Notes: generated from the sequence alone by a model not told the origin. A stretch of 64,000 nt of DNA from CAZDAW01 sp964503685 (GCA_964503685.1 CAZDAW010000003.1:18864-82863); one strand, 5' to 3'; shown: positions 44,623 to 55,213, counted from the stretch's first letter. Numbers and translations are program-made.

Positions 44623-46209
44623 TTACGGTTGATATGTATATACCCGACCGTCTTGATAATTTTGAGCAATGGTCAATCCTTTTGTTAACTCGCCCATCCA
44701 TACTTCATCTGATGAACCAGAAAGTATACCATCAACATTAAAAATAACCAGCACGGCTCCGTCTTTTTTCATGTGCCGGCGCATATCTTCCAACCAGGAT
44801 GGATAATCATCACGCGCCTGGCCGCTGGAAGGATCAATTTTGAAAGGCGCCGTAAAAGCAGCCCGGCCCGTCAGCAGGTAAACCGCCGTCGGTGAATCGG
44901 TATAGATCGGCACATCAGGCAATTTACGAATAGCTTTGACAATCTGGGCTTCCCGCCAGTTTTCGCTATTGAAGCCCCGTCCATCAACCGACAATTTCGA
45001 TGCGAAATCCCAACCTCTGTTGGCAAAGAAACCAGCATATAAAATACAAAAAATCACAATACCAACCTGTATCAGGCGATGGTTTTTCGTCCATAAAAGA
45101 TTGAGAAAATAAACTGCCAATATCAATGAGCAAAGATAAAGTGGCGTCAGGATACGATTATCCAGGTCAGTGCTGTATTCAATAAACGATATGGAAAAGA
45201 ACAGCAAAAGCACATATACGAGCATATGCGCCGCGAGAATAAATGGTAAACCAGGAGAAAAATGTTTTTTTTCAGACAAAGCTTTCCATAGATTGAGTAT
45301 CCCAAAAATTCCGGCCGCAACCACAATCACCCCTAAACCTATCGCCGCAAGAGTCTCTCGCCCATTGACCAATCTTCCAGGAATAAACCAAAAAATAATA
45401 TTATTGATCGCGCCTTGAATATTCTCAATCGTGACCGGGTGCCAGATAACATCGCGATTGGCTGTGCTACCCGTTAATAGATAATTCCTGACCATCCACC
45501 ATACAATTAATGGAAAAGCAAAAACGACAAATAAACCCAGTTCTCTAAATTTACGCCGCCAGGTCGATTGATTAAATAAAATTGCCAGCCCGGCAGTTAT
45601 TGCGAGAGCTGCCCCTACATAGCGGGTTAAATAGGCCATGCCGACAATCAATCCACACGCAGCCAGCAACCACCATTTACCTTGATCAAAGTACTCAGCC
45701 AACAAATAGAATGAGAGAAACGCCAGAAAAAGATAAAGCGGTTCGCTCATTGTCCACGAATAAACATCAATGAGCGTGGAAGAACATAGCACCAAAGCCG
45801 CTCCAAAAAGAGCGAAGCCTATCGAGCGTGTCATCTTGCGAATAATCAGACCTGCCAGTACCACTATCGCACCGAATAAAATGGCGTTTATCCAACGGGC
45901 AGATACAACCGCATCGATACCCAAAAGTTGGGGAATCACCATCGCAATTGAAAACATCGGCGGGAAATGCGTCAAAGGGACAACATCGCCAGAGCCGCCC
46001 GGCCTTCCATAACCATTGCCAGCCGCCAGGTTGCGTGCACCGGCAATATATGCAAAACTGTCGTTACGCAACCCGCAACCATAACGGGTGCTAAACAACA
46101 TCACCCAAACACCCAGCACTGCCATTAATAACAAAGAACTCCAGAATATGATGCGCCAGGTATCTTTAGATACTTTTAATAATGAATTTTTGAACTTGTC
46201 TGCAAACAT
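44623..46209 (-). CDS. GT-C type membrane glycosyltransferase, paralogue 1
   Basis: 528 residues, about twelve membrane helices. The first loop LFSTRYGCGLRNDSFAYIAGARNLAAGNGYG places a catalytic-type Asp outside the first helix, as in PMT/ArnT-type enzymes. The C-terminal 100 residues form a small soluble domain. It shares this loop pattern with the gene at 46308, so the two are tandem paralogues. Confidence 0.78.
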   Translation of the reverse strand: MFADKFKNSLLKVSKDTWRIIFWSSLLLMAVLGVWVMLFSTRYGCGLRNDSFAYIAGARNLAAGNGYGRPGGSGDVVPLTHFPPMFSIAMVIPQLLGIDAVVSARWINAILFGAIVVLAGLIIRKMTRSIGFALFGAALVLCSSTLIDVYSWTMSEPLYLFLAFLSFYLLAEYFDQGKWWLLAACGLIVGMAYLTRYVGAALAITAGLAILFNQSTWRRKFRELGLFVVFAFPLIVWWMVRNYLLTGSTANRDVIWHPVTIENIQGAINNIIFWFIPGRLVNGRETLAAIGLGVIVVAAGIFGILNLWKALSEKKHFSPGLPFILAAHMLVYVLLLFFSISFIEYSTDLDNRILTPLYLCSLILAVYFLNLLWTKNHRLIQVGIVIFCILYAGFFANRGWDFASKLSVDGRGFNSENWREAQIVKAIRKLPDVPIYTDSPTAVYLLTGRAAFTAPFKIDPSSGQARDDYPSWLEDMRRHMKKDGAVLVIFNVDGILSGSSDEVWMGELTKGLTIAQNYQDGRVYTYQP

Positions 46210-46307
46210 AATCGGATCTTATTTATTGGCGTTGTCTGACATCTCTACATTATTTAGACGTTGCACAAGAGCGTATTATCTCACAGAATCACCATTTAAT
46301 GGTGAAT

Positions 46308-47936
46308 CTATTTCGGCGTCTCATAGAAATAAATGGCGCCGTCTTCATATTGCCCTGCTTGATATAAACCACGGGTGAAAATGGACATCCGCTCCTGGGT
46401 GCGCTCGCCATACATGCCTGAAAATTGACTTTCAAGGGTATTAAACAACACTAACGCTGCGCCATTCTCAAGAAAAGCCTTTTGCCCTGATTCATCAGCC
46501 GACTCACCGTATGTGTCAAATTTCTCACGTTTCTCCAGTTGATATAACTCATCAATGTTATAAGCTGATCGGTTAGCCAAAAACATAACCGCGGTCACTT
46601 CATTAGTGATGATGGGGATATCAGGCGGCAAAGCACGCAACGCCTTTGCCGTCTCTGAATTTTGCCAGGCTGGACTGGTATAGCCAATGCCCAGCTCATA
46701 ATTCTGTTGAACGATACGCGCACTGCGCCAGGCATAAACCAACGTAAAGCCCAATAAAGCAACCGTAACAAGATACCTCAATACCTTCCCAACAGAGAAG
46801 AGGCGATTCAACAGAACCAATAATGAAACAATTAAAATGAAGATGGCTATATGCACCGGCGAAAACATACGTGCCCCCAGGGTAATCGGCGGATAAGTGC
46901 TCAGATATACCGCCAGTAAGGTTCCTGCACACACAACCAAAAACGTAAATAATGCCAGGCAAAAACGGGCTTGAGCATCATTCTGCCAATACAATTTGGC
47001 CTTTTTAATCTTCCAGATTGCCAGCCCAAATAATAAGAGCAGAACCACTCCTAATCCCAATATCAGGCTGCTGAGAATAATTGAAGGCGCGCGTGATGAT
47101 TCGTAAACCGAAGATGGAACCAGCCAGAACAGAACAACTTCTCTCAGCGGCTGGATCATTTCTCCAACCCGCGCTGCCAGGCTCGTTTTAGGTCCCAGGC
47201 TGCGGGAAGCAACCGTACCAGTGCCGGCGAAGTCAATCACCAGCCAAACCAACATCGGCAAACAACTCACCAGCATATATATTACAGTGTTCTTGATTCG
47301 CCCCCCCCACCTTTCTTTTCCGAAAAAGAATATAAACAACGCTGCCGTAACAAGATACGCCACCCCGATATAGCGTGTGAGAAAAGATAACCCGGTCAAT
47401 AATGCAGAAAACAAAAGCAACCAGAACTTTGGATATTCGAGATAACGCAATCCGATGAACAATCCGGCAAAACCCAGAAAGATGAATAACGGCTCTGACA
47501 TTGCCCAGGGGTACATCCCGGTCAGCACCGGTGAAAATGCGATAATCCCGGCCAATATCATCGAAGGGATTGGCGAACGAAAAACTCGCAGGAATTCCAC
47601 TCCCACCAAAACGATGATGGCGCCAAAGAGAAGGATATTAAGCCAGTTGGCGCTAATAGCCGGATCGATGCCAAACAAACCAAAAAAGCTGAGCATCAAA
47701 GGAAAAAACGGCGGGAAGTAAGGAATCAAACGGAATTCGCCGGTAGGGCCTATCCAGCCCAGGCCGCGCCCGGCCAGAAAATTTCGCGCCGAAACGATAT
47801 AGATCGTTGCGTCGCCGCCCACTCCAGGCCCCCAACGGGTGCTCAGAATCATTAACCCAATCCCGATCAATCCCAAAAGGATAATGACGATTTTTGCAAA
47901 CCAAAGCAATTTTTCGTTTTCAATCTTTTGCGTCAT
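46308..47936 (-). CDS. GT-C type membrane glycosyltransferase, paralogue 2
   Basis: 542 residues, about twelve helices. ILSTRWGPGVGGDATIYIVSARNFLAGRGLG matches the paralogue in spacing and key residues (STR, Asp, ARN, AG.G). PYFPPFFPLMLS and TRYIGVAYL are also shared. Probably attaches different sugars from polyprenyl-phosphate donors. C-terminal soluble domain similar in size to that of paralogue 1. A small inverted repeat lies just past its stop (46283-46304). Confidence 0.78.
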   Translation of the reverse strand: MTQKIENEKLLWFAKIVIILLGLIGIGLMILSTRWGPGVGGDATIYIVSARNFLAGRGLGWIGPTGEFRLIPYFPPFFPLMLSFFGLFGIDPAISANWLNILLFGAIIVLVGVEFLRVFRSPIPSMILAGIIAFSPVLTGMYPWAMSEPLFIFLGFAGLFIGLRYLEYPKFWLLLFSALLTGLSFLTRYIGVAYLVTAALFIFFFGKERWGGRIKNTVIYMLVSCLPMLVWLVIDFAGTGTVASRSLGPKTSLAARVGEMIQPLREVVLFWLVPSSVYESSRAPSIILSSLILGLGVVLLLLFGLAIWKIKKAKLYWQNDAQARFCLALFTFLVVCAGTLLAVYLSTYPPITLGARMFSPVHIAIFILIVSLLVLLNRLFSVGKVLRYLVTVALLGFTLVYAWRSARIVQQNYELGIGYTSPAWQNSETAKALRALPPDIPIITNEVTAVMFLANRSAYNIDELYQLEKREKFDTYGESADESGQKAFLENGAALVLFNTLESQFSGMYGERTQERMSIFTRGLYQAGQYEDGAIYFYETPK

Positions 47937-47948
47937 CAGACAACCATT

Positions 47949-49667
47949 CTATGGTGAAAAGACATATTGGTCGCCCACAATGGTGACCAGTTTGAATCCC
48001 AAATCTTCCATGCTGCGTTGGATTTCTTCCATATTTTTATACTGTGTCGTATCAACCAGTATATATTTCACATCCAAATCCCGTAATTCTTGAGCGCTTT
48101 CTTCAGACGGGAATGTCTCCATAACAGGTTTGAGCCGGGTATATTGCGGCGGTGGGAATGCATTAAAAAAGCCACCTAAAAACGGCTTGCCGTGAATCAT
48201 GGTGTAATAGATATTCTCCTGGCTCTCTTCTTCCCAGAATGGAAATTGAGCCACCAATCCATCAGGCTGATTGGCCAGCCAGTTATCCACCGGCCGTTCT
48301 TTGATCTCAGCAAATGAAGTATAAGGACCAGGGTAAAAATCCAGAAAGACCAAACCTATTAACAACAAAGTTACCCATGCAGTCCAGTCGCGCTTCACCC
48401 CTTTCAGCAGCCAGGCTGCGCCTAAACCCGCCAAAATGGAACTCGAGAATAGCGCAAATACACCAAAGCGTTCCAATGCCCGCATCCGTGAATAATATGG
48501 AAAATAATTAAATAAATACTTTCCGGGCAGCGGAATATTGAAACTTTCGCGCGATGTCCATTGCTGCAAAAATCCCGGCAATTGCACCACAACCGGCTCA
48601 CCAAACCAGTTCAGATTAATTCCCATTGCAAGGATAATTGCACATAGCGCCGTCAAAACAAATATTTTGACCAGGCCATTTTGCTTCATCTGTCTGCGTT
48701 TAACAACGGCAATTATTGCTAATGCAGCTGCAATAACGCCAAAGTATAACGATCCTTCTACCCAATTATTCCGGTCAAAAGTATCTCTCGTCCATTTGCC
48801 CCATAGAAAATGATCGGGCGATGGCAGGATGAAATCAGTCGGGTTCGCTGAATAACGCTGCGCCATGCTGATATCACGTACTGGCATGCCGCCCTGACGG
48901 GCAATCTCAAGGTAGGGTTCGTTTCCAATCCACAAGAGTGGCACTGCTAATAAACCAAATGCAATGATCCGCGCCCAAAAACCAGGATTGATAATTAATT
49001 TATGATCAACAAAAATAAAATAACCGATAACAAAAATTCCGGAGATGAACAGGGTCATATACAGGTAATACTGTGAGGTCATCCCGATCAGGCCCAGTGA
49101 AACTGCGGAAAGCAATACGGGTTTCCAATCCCATTTACGCGCTTCCAGCAAATCATAAAGCCCCATAAAGTAAAATGGGAACCACTGGGTGCCGGATAAA
49201 TTGAGATGGCCAATCAAAAAATGCGCCATCTTATATGGTGTAAAAGCGAAGATCGTGCCAGCGATTAACCCCGCGCCTGAACTCCCTGTCAACCGGCGCA
49301 CCCAAAGATATGTTCCCCAACCGGTCAAGATAAAGGTCAGCATCATCGCTGAATTATAAGCAAAAGTTGGGCCGCCAATAAAATCAAAGGGCAGCGCTAA
49401 AAAAATATCGGCGTGGGTGATTTCGGTGTAGGCAATACTCCAACCTTCAGGATAATTTAAGAAGGGGACCGTAATCGGAGAAACATGCAGTTCAAATAAC
49501 GCCCTGCGGAACCAATCAATCAACCAGATGAAATAGATATTATCGCCAAGTTGTCCCACGACCGATGTCCGCATATACTTGATCAACGGCCAGGTCATAA
49601 TCACCGTCATGGCAACAAAATATAAAATTGGCGAGATAATTTCTACCAGTTTATTGAAGCGGCGCAT
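47949..49667 (-). CDS. Polytopic membrane protein, YfhO/GT-C-like, paralogue of 61010
   Basis: Start ATG 49667 has AGGTGA upstream; GTG 49676 is an alternative. About 572 residues. TWPLIKYMRTSVVGQLGDNIYFIWLIDWFRRALFE places an Asp in the first loop; then ten or more helices, and a soluble C-terminal part ending LGFKLVTIVGDQYVFSP. Shares long blocks with the 61010 protein (GDNIY.IWLI.WF..ALF, FAYNSAM, QYYLYMT). Function unknown; a GT-C-like transferase is the likeliest. Confidence 0.7.
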   Translation of the reverse strand: MRRFNKLVEIISPILYFVAMTVIMTWPLIKYMRTSVVGQLGDNIYFIWLIDWFRRALFELHVSPITVPFLNYPEGWSIAYTEITHADIFLALPFDFIGGPTFAYNSAMMLTFILTGWGTYLWVRRLTGSSGAGLIAGTIFAFTPYKMAHFLIGHLNLSGTQWFPFYFMGLYDLLEARKWDWKPVLLSAVSLGLIGMTSQYYLYMTLFISGIFVIGYFIFVDHKLIINPGFWARIIAFGLLAVPLLWIGNEPYLEIARQGGMPVRDISMAQRYSANPTDFILPSPDHFLWGKWTRDTFDRNNWVEGSLYFGVIAAALAIIAVVKRRQMKQNGLVKIFVLTALCAIILAMGINLNWFGEPVVVQLPGFLQQWTSRESFNIPLPGKYLFNYFPYYSRMRALERFGVFALFSSSILAGLGAAWLLKGVKRDWTAWVTLLLIGLVFLDFYPGPYTSFAEIKERPVDNWLANQPDGLVAQFPFWEEESQENIYYTMIHGKPFLGGFFNAFPPPQYTRLKPVMETFPSEESAQELRDLDVKYILVDTTQYKNMEEIQRSMEDLGFKLVTIVGDQYVFSP

Positions 49668-49690
49668 CGGTTTCACCTATTATCGTCTTA

Positions 49691-50680
49691 TTAAAAGTTC
49701 ACCGACATACCATTTTTTCGCGAAGAGTCATAGATGGCTGCCGTTAATTGTAACACTCTGATTCCATCCTCAAGCGAACAAACAGGTTGCTCTTCGCCTT
49801 TAACGATCGCGATCAGATGACGCATTTCATTGACAAACATCTGATTACGTTCAAAACCCTCAGGCGCCGGAAAAGTCTCCCACGTATTGTTGCTGGCGCG
49901 AAACAGGTGGACTGTTCCATCGGCGTTATCCCACCGAATGCTGCCCTGTGTACCGATTAATTCCAGCCGGTGAACCGGTGGGCGCTGACAGTAATCCAGA
50001 TGAACACTGCCGAGGGCGTCGTTTGCAAATTGCAGTAAGACTTCAGCTGTATCCTCTACTTCCATTTCCAGATCGCTCAATTGCCCCACCCGCGCATTCA
50101 AAGTCTTAACATCACCCAACAACCACATCAAATAATCAAACGGGTGACATAATGTTAAGACCACGCCCCCTCCCAGGTCAGTACGGGCTGCATAGCTTTT
50201 ACGATAATCTTCCCAGGGATGCCAGTCAGGTAAATACTCTCCCCAATGGGCGCGGCCTGAAATCACTTGGCCAATTGCATTCTCCGTCAATAACCGCTTT
50301 ATCTTTTGTAAACCGGGATGAAAACGGAATTGGAACCCGACCAACACCTTTCCACCCCCGATTCTTACAGCATCCCTCAATGCATCCACTCTATCCAAAG
50401 AATCAGAAATGGGTTTTTCAAGATACAAAGTACAGCCCTGACGGGCAGCCGGAATTGCCACATCGAAATGCAGTGAAGTTGGGTTTGCAATGATAACAGC
50501 ATCGGGTTCATGCGCCAGAGCTGCCTTCAACTCCGTTTCAACCGGATAATCTTTCAATTCATCATCCGGTAAAGTACTCTTTCTGGAGCGATAAAGGATA
50601 ATATCCCGCTCACCTAAAGCCGCAAGATTACGCAGGTGACGGCGACCAATTGAACCCAGGCCAGCAATCAGAGTCCTCAT
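49691..50680 (-). CDS. Gfo/Idh/MocA oxidoreductase
   Basis: 329 residues. IAGLGSIGRRHLRNLAALG cofactor start, EKPISDS, and GGGVVLTLCHPFDYLMWLLG. Different subfamily from the 23165 gene. The ATG overlaps the upstream stop by 4 bp. Oxidises or reduces an activated or free sugar; specificity unknown. Confidence 0.85.
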   Translation of the reverse strand: MRTLIAGLGSIGRRHLRNLAALGERDIILYRSRKSTLPDDELKDYPVETELKAALAHEPDAVIIANPTSLHFDVAIPAARQGCTLYLEKPISDSLDRVDALRDAVRIGGGKVLVGFQFRFHPGLQKIKRLLTENAIGQVISGRAHWGEYLPDWHPWEDYRKSYAARTDLGGGVVLTLCHPFDYLMWLLGDVKTLNARVGQLSDLEMEVEDTAEVLLQFANDALGSVHLDYCQRPPVHRLELIGTQGSIRWDNADGTVHLFRASNNTWETFPAPEGFERNQMFVNEMRHLIAIVKGEEQPVCSLEDGIRVLQLTAAIYDSSRKNGMSVNF

Positions 50681-52113
50681 TTACCCAGCCACGATAGAAT
50701 ACATTCACCCGTTCGTCTGCCCGCGCTGCCATCCGTAAAAGTGACTTCGTCCTTAAGAAATTTCTTTTGCTTTTCGCGATCCAGATCGGGTTGATTGAGA
50801 TACATCTTTACAATTTCTCCCAACTGCTCCTCCGACAGCGCGACCCGCCCGGCTCCAGAATTGCGGAAACGGGAATGAGTCGGCCAATCGCCCACTTTAG
50901 AAAGCGGCAACGAAAACTTATTGCGCGTGTTCCACCCTCCAGGCGCATCGATACAAAGGGCAATGATAGGTACATTATGGATAGACGCCTCGACCACCAT
51001 CGTTGAGTAAACCGTTGAAAACACGTCCGAATATGCCATCATCGAAGCCTTTTCAAACATATCCTCGCCTGAATAATAACCATATTCGCCGCCCAATGGC
51101 ACCGGTTCAACCACATGCACGTGAGGATATTTCTTCGCCAATTCAAACATCTGGTCTTTTTCGCGCCGATATAACGGGTTACTGATAAAGTGATTGGGAT
51201 GTAAGCGAATGAGAACTTGAGATGGATACGGCAACTTATCTGAATTGACCAAACGAGCCAGAGCCTCGACATTCTGAATATTCGGTGAAAACGGTACAAA
51301 ACTGCTGGCATACGAGAGTAATTTACGATTCGGTTCCAGATTGTGCAAACGAAAATATTCATCCCGCGGAATCAGCCACTTCTTTCTGAAATATCCATCA
51401 TAAGAAGGAATCCCGCCAATATTGACCTGCGCCGGGTCCCAATCTGAACCTAACACCAGCTCTTCCTTTTGAATTTCAGACCAGCAGGTTATCTTCTGCA
51501 CTGGTGCGCCGGGCAAACTGTAACTGCTGGAATTATCCCAACCCATCACAACTGCTGTCGTCGGAATCTTGCGAACCGCAGCTTCGCGGAGAAGGTAGCG
51601 ATCTAAGCGCCAACCAGGGCTGGAAGAAAGCACCATATCCGGTTTGTATTTATCAAACAAGTCAGTATAAAGATACGGGATATAACGCTGCTGCATATTC
51701 ACCAGCGTCCGCCGAGCTATCTTTGAACGGCGCAGCAAGCCAACAATCATGCGCATGAACGGCATCAACGCTTTTCGTCGCGGTTCTGCTTCAGCCGCAA
51801 CCTCATTAACGTGGGTATCGACAGCCTCCGTATTGATCCGATTTGAACACCCAACCCGTCTGAGAAAATGAATCCAATATTGGGCAGAACGTGAAGTCGT
51901 CCGTCCATATTCACGCGCCTGATTCCAGCGTAAACCCTCAACACTCAGGCCAGGCTGACCAAACTTCTCGATAATTTGCTCCTTCAAACCATCATCGGTC
52001 AGAATAACAACTTCAACACCTGCGTCAAGCAAGGTGGGTACAACATCGCTTTGTAAAAAATAAACAACCGCCAAACCATGGTCAGCGCTGATAAAAATGC
52101 GCTTTGAATTCAT
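50677..52113 (-). CDS. GT-B-like glycosyl/glycerophosphotransferase, unassigned
   Basis: 478 residues; GGAGG lies 11 bases upstream of ATG. VLSSSPGWRLDRYLLREAAVRKIPTTAVVMGWDN and later IRLHPNHF and FSTVYSTMVVEASIHNVPIIAL recall CDP-glycerol glycerophosphotransferase and capsule-transferase folds. No confident family. It is translationally coupled to the Gfo/Idh gene downstream. Confidence 0.6.
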   Translation of the reverse strand: MNSKRIFISADHGLAVVYFLQSDVVPTLLDAGVEVVILTDDGLKEQIIEKFGQPGLSVEGLRWNQAREYGRTTSRSAQYWIHFLRRVGCSNRINTEAVDTHVNEVAAEAEPRRKALMPFMRMIVGLLRRSKIARRTLVNMQQRYIPYLYTDLFDKYKPDMVLSSSPGWRLDRYLLREAAVRKIPTTAVVMGWDNSSSYSLPGAPVQKITCWSEIQKEELVLGSDWDPAQVNIGGIPSYDGYFRKKWLIPRDEYFRLHNLEPNRKLLSYASSFVPFSPNIQNVEALARLVNSDKLPYPSQVLIRLHPNHFISNPLYRREKDQMFELAKKYPHVHVVEPVPLGGEYGYYSGEDMFEKASMMAYSDVFSTVYSTMVVEASIHNVPIIALCIDAPGGWNTRNKFSLPLSKVGDWPTHSRFRNSGAGRVALSEEQLGEIVKMYLNQPDLDREKQKKFLKDEVTFTDGSAGRRTGECILSWLGK

Positions 52114-52153
52114 AAAGAAGCACGCCTCCGATATACTTAATTTTGCAGATCAC

Positions 52154-53128
52154 TCACGATTTCAGATAATAATTGGCGCTGTAAAACGCCATACTGAGAC
52201 CTGATATTTTAGGGCAAATTTTTTCGATGACATAATTTTGATAATGCAAGTATTTACGCCTGTTGTAGAATGGAACTGTTAAAAACAACCCGATCACCAC
52301 AAGCATTTTCAATACCACGCTCTTTAGCCATGATAGAAAAGCGCGCAGCTTTGAACGTTTATCTCCCTTAATCTCTTTACGAAATATTAAAGCCTTGGCT
52401 TTCCCGTGCGCCCAGCGATCTTTAATAAACCATCCCAAATACATTTTTCTCGGGCTGGCATGGTGATAAACATATAATTCCGGGTCATACCAGATTCGCT
52501 CACCGCGCTTCAATGCCTTATATTGAATCTCGGTTTCCTCTCCATAGTCAAGCGGGCTGCCGCCGCCCAGAATTGGCGAAAAACCTCCCAGTTCTACGAT
52601 TAAATCCTTTTTCCAGACCAGGTTGGTGCCAAAAAGATACTGGCGTGAGGTTAACCAATGCGCCTCATCGCCCAATGTTCCGCTCATATATTCATCTAAT
52701 AACCATATCGGTTTGTCAGAAGTATAGTATGCTCGATACGGTCCGCCAAATATTGCCGGCGCAACTGTCTCTTGTACCCGAATCGCATTTTCGATCCAGG
52801 TATCCGGCAAATAGGCGTCATCGTCAAGATAAGCAACATAGTCAGCCCGGGCATAAGAGGTGCCCACATTACGCGCCCGGCTGACGCCAATTACCTCATT
52901 GTGAAGATTGAGCAGCACCAGAGGAGTATACTTCTCCGATTGGCAAAGACGCGTCACCTCCTCATCACGTTCTGGGGCATTATCCACAACGATCACCTCA
53001 AACAAACTTCGGTCAGCCGATTGGGTGAGTAAAGAATCCAGCAAACGCTCCAGTAAACGCGGCCGTCTTAAAGTCGCCACAACGACTGAGATCTTTATAT
53101 TCTTGGGGTCGGCCATTGATTTATCCAT
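52154..53128 (-). CDS. GT2 glycosyltransferase
   Basis: 324 residues from ATG 53128; a GTG at 53134 is better placed after AGGAG and equally possible. ISVVVATLRRPRLLERLLDSLL, VIVVDNAPERDEEV and AYLDDDAYLPDTWIE give the GT-A core with DDD at the metal site. Basic C-terminal region with one possible membrane-associated helix. Sugar unknown. Confidence 0.88.
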   Translation of the reverse strand: MDKSMADPKNIKISVVVATLRRPRLLERLLDSLLTQSADRSLFEVIVVDNAPERDEEVTRLCQSEKYTPLVLLNLHNEVIGVSRARNVGTSYARADYVAYLDDDAYLPDTWIENAIRVQETVAPAIFGGPYRAYYTSDKPIWLLDEYMSGTLGDEAHWLTSRQYLFGTNLVWKKDLIVELGGFSPILGGGSPLDYGEETEIQYKALKRGERIWYDPELYVYHHASPRKMYLGWFIKDRWAHGKAKALIFRKEIKGDKRSKLRAFLSWLKSVVLKMLVVIGLFLTVPFYNRRKYLHYQNYVIEKICPKISGLSMAFYSANYYLKS

Positions 53129-53156
53129 CGTCACAAACCTGCTCCTGACAGGTATC

Positions 53157-54194
53157 CTATTGTGCAAGCACTCTGAACATCAGGTTATAAACCCTGCGAA
53201 AAAATCGCTTGAAATAAGGCCTGCGCGCTAACTTCCCCAAGAAGCGCACCAGAAATTTTTCCTTCTGCTCATTCTCTGATTTTACAACCGTTGAAACGCC
53301 GCCTTTCACTCCTGAAATGAAAGGATACTTACTGGTAAACTGGCTTACTTCCATCCTCAATCGGTCATCGACCACATTACCCATGTGATAAACAAACGCT
53401 TTTTGCGTGGACAAATGTAAATAACCACCCTCGTCGATGCGCCAATCAAGTTGTTCTGATTCTTTTCCGCTCAAAGCTGTCGAGGCTGGCAATGGCGTTA
53501 TACTTCTAATGACCTCACGTGTAGTCAGAAATTGCATGTGCGTTGCACCGACAATAGCTTGCTGATTGTTTTCTTTATTAACAACAACCGTATGTGGAAT
53601 ATCCCGCAGCTTGGCGCGCTTTTCGGGGCCAGCGCCCAATCCCAGGCAATAATCCTCTAATGCATTACTGTCCGGCTTTATATTAGTAAATTCAAATTTT
53701 GGGTCGCTCTTCAGGGCTAAATGTGCAGTTGCCTGCCCATCCATCACATCAAAGAACATAGGTTGAGCTGCAATCATTCCGGGCTTTGGAAAAGCATCCA
53801 TAATACTGAGGCTGGCTTCCAGCCAGCCAGGGCGGAACAGCACATCTGAATCAGTATAACAAATCAACTCGTTTTGCAAAGCGCCGTAGATGATGTTCAT
53901 CCCGCCAGTTCGCCCCAGATTGTGCGGCGAAGAAATCAGCCAGTCAATCCAGCCTTCCTGAAAGAGCGCCTGGAGTTCCTTTTTCACCGCTTCACAACTG
54001 CCATTGTCCAAAACCAATAAATCAAAATCCATGTGGGTAGTTTCATATATGCTGGCAAGTTGATATTTAAAAATTTCCAATACGTTCTCAAAATAACCAT
54101 CCAGCGATGGGGCGAATATCATGGTGCCGATTCCCAGCTTCTGAGGCTGGTAAGCGGCCATACCTAAAAACGCAGGATTTTGGCCCTTTCTCAT
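53157..54194 (-). CDS. GT-A family glycosyltransferase, tandem paralogue A
   Basis: About 345 residues from ATG 54194 (AAGGAG 5 bases upstream; ATG 54197 and GTG 54200 also possible). LLVLDNGSCEAVKKEL, LGRTGGMNIIYGAL and CYTDSDVLFRPGWLE mark a GT2-like fold with D-S-D metal site. Opens MRKGQNPA, matching MRIGQNPA of the next gene. The pair must derive from a duplication. Confidence 0.85.
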   Translation of the reverse strand: MRKGQNPAFLGMAAYQPQKLGIGTMIFAPSLDGYFENVLEIFKYQLASIYETTHMDFDLLVLDNGSCEAVKKELQALFQEGWIDWLISSPHNLGRTGGMNIIYGALQNELICYTDSDVLFRPGWLEASLSIMDAFPKPGMIAAQPMFFDVMDGQATAHLALKSDPKFEFTNIKPDSNALEDYCLGLGAGPEKRAKLRDIPHTVVVNKENNQQAIVGATHMQFLTTREVIRSITPLPASTALSGKESEQLDWRIDEGGYLHLSTQKAFVYHMGNVVDDRLRMEVSQFTSKYPFISGVKGGVSTVVKSENEQKEKFLVRFLGKLARRPYFKRFFRRVYNLMFRVLAQ

Positions 54195-54212
54195 CATCAC
54201 TCCTTGTCGTTT

Positions 54213-55169
54213 CTACGAGTCATAATACAATCGGAAAATGGCATCATAAATCTTAAGAAGGGTACGTTTAACCAGCGGGATGCTGAATAACCATCCTTTC
54301 CCATTCAATTCGCTTTGTACCGGATCTTTTTTATGGTAACCCGGTACATTCGCCAGTGTATTACTCATATTATTTTCGAGCGGATCCTTGGTCATCAAAC
54401 GCAGATAGCCTGCTTTATTCATTCGTGCATCCAGCATGCGCACCTGCCCCATAGGCTTGCTCATATCAAATGGCAGGAATTCTCTCAAAACAGATTTCTT
54501 TGCCATGAATTGAAAATGTCCCGCGCCAATGAATGCCGTCACACCCTGATAGGTTACCCGAATATCGCCGCCAATGCCAAACCACTCCTTTGTCTTTTCC
54601 TCGGTGATTCCCATACTCATGGTGAAATCTTTGAATTGTTCCCATGGAACAAAAACACCTTCCTCCAGGGTTACCTCAGGATTGTTAGACGCCCATTCAA
54701 TTGAACTGGTATTGAACTCTCGCGGAGTGCGAATCGGACGCGCAGTGACCATTCCCACGTTGGGATAAGTATTAATCAATTCCATCGATTTAGACAACCA
54801 ACCAGGGTAGAAATACTGGTCGCTGTCTGTATAGGCAATATATTCACCTGGCGCAGCATCAAAGATGATGTTCCAGGCGCCGCCTTTACCGAGATTCTTT
54901 TCCGAAAGAATAAGATATTGGATTTTTCCCAGACGCTGCATCTCAAGCAGATAATCCTGCGCTTCCCGGCAGCTTCCATTGTCAAACACCATCAAGTCAT
55001 AAGGCAAATCCGCCGTGTCCCAAATGGTACCCAGGCACACTTTTAAAACCTCCAGCGTTTCAGCATAGAAACCGCTCAGAAAAGGGATATAGCTCAAAAC
55101 TGCTATGGTTATCTTTTCAGGCTGAGTAACATGATCAACATATTTGGCTGGATTTTGTCCAATCCGCAT
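54213..55169 (-). CDS. GT-A family glycosyltransferase, tandem paralogue B
   Basis: 318 residues; AGGAGT precedes ATG. LMVFDNGSCREAQDYLLE, LGKGGAWNIIFDAA and AYTDSDQYFYPGWLS parallel paralogue A. The middle contains FGIGGDIRVTYQGVTAFIGAGHFQFMAKK, resembling VGATHMQFLTTRE in A. Both may glycosylate related acceptors. Confidence 0.85.
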   Translation of the reverse strand: MRIGQNPAKYVDHVTQPEKITIAVLSYIPFLSGFYAETLEVLKVCLGTIWDTADLPYDLMVFDNGSCREAQDYLLEMQRLGKIQYLILSEKNLGKGGAWNIIFDAAPGEYIAYTDSDQYFYPGWLSKSMELINTYPNVGMVTARPIRTPREFNTSSIEWASNNPEVTLEEGVFVPWEQFKDFTMSMGITEEKTKEWFGIGGDIRVTYQGVTAFIGAGHFQFMAKKSVLREFLPFDMSKPMGQVRMLDARMNKAGYLRLMTKDPLENNMSNTLANVPGYHKKDPVQSELNGKGWLFSIPLVKRTLLKIYDAIFRLYYDS

Positions 55170-55213
55170 GAATTACTCCTATATCAAAATATCAGACTTG
55201 CTTGCTTTATAAC

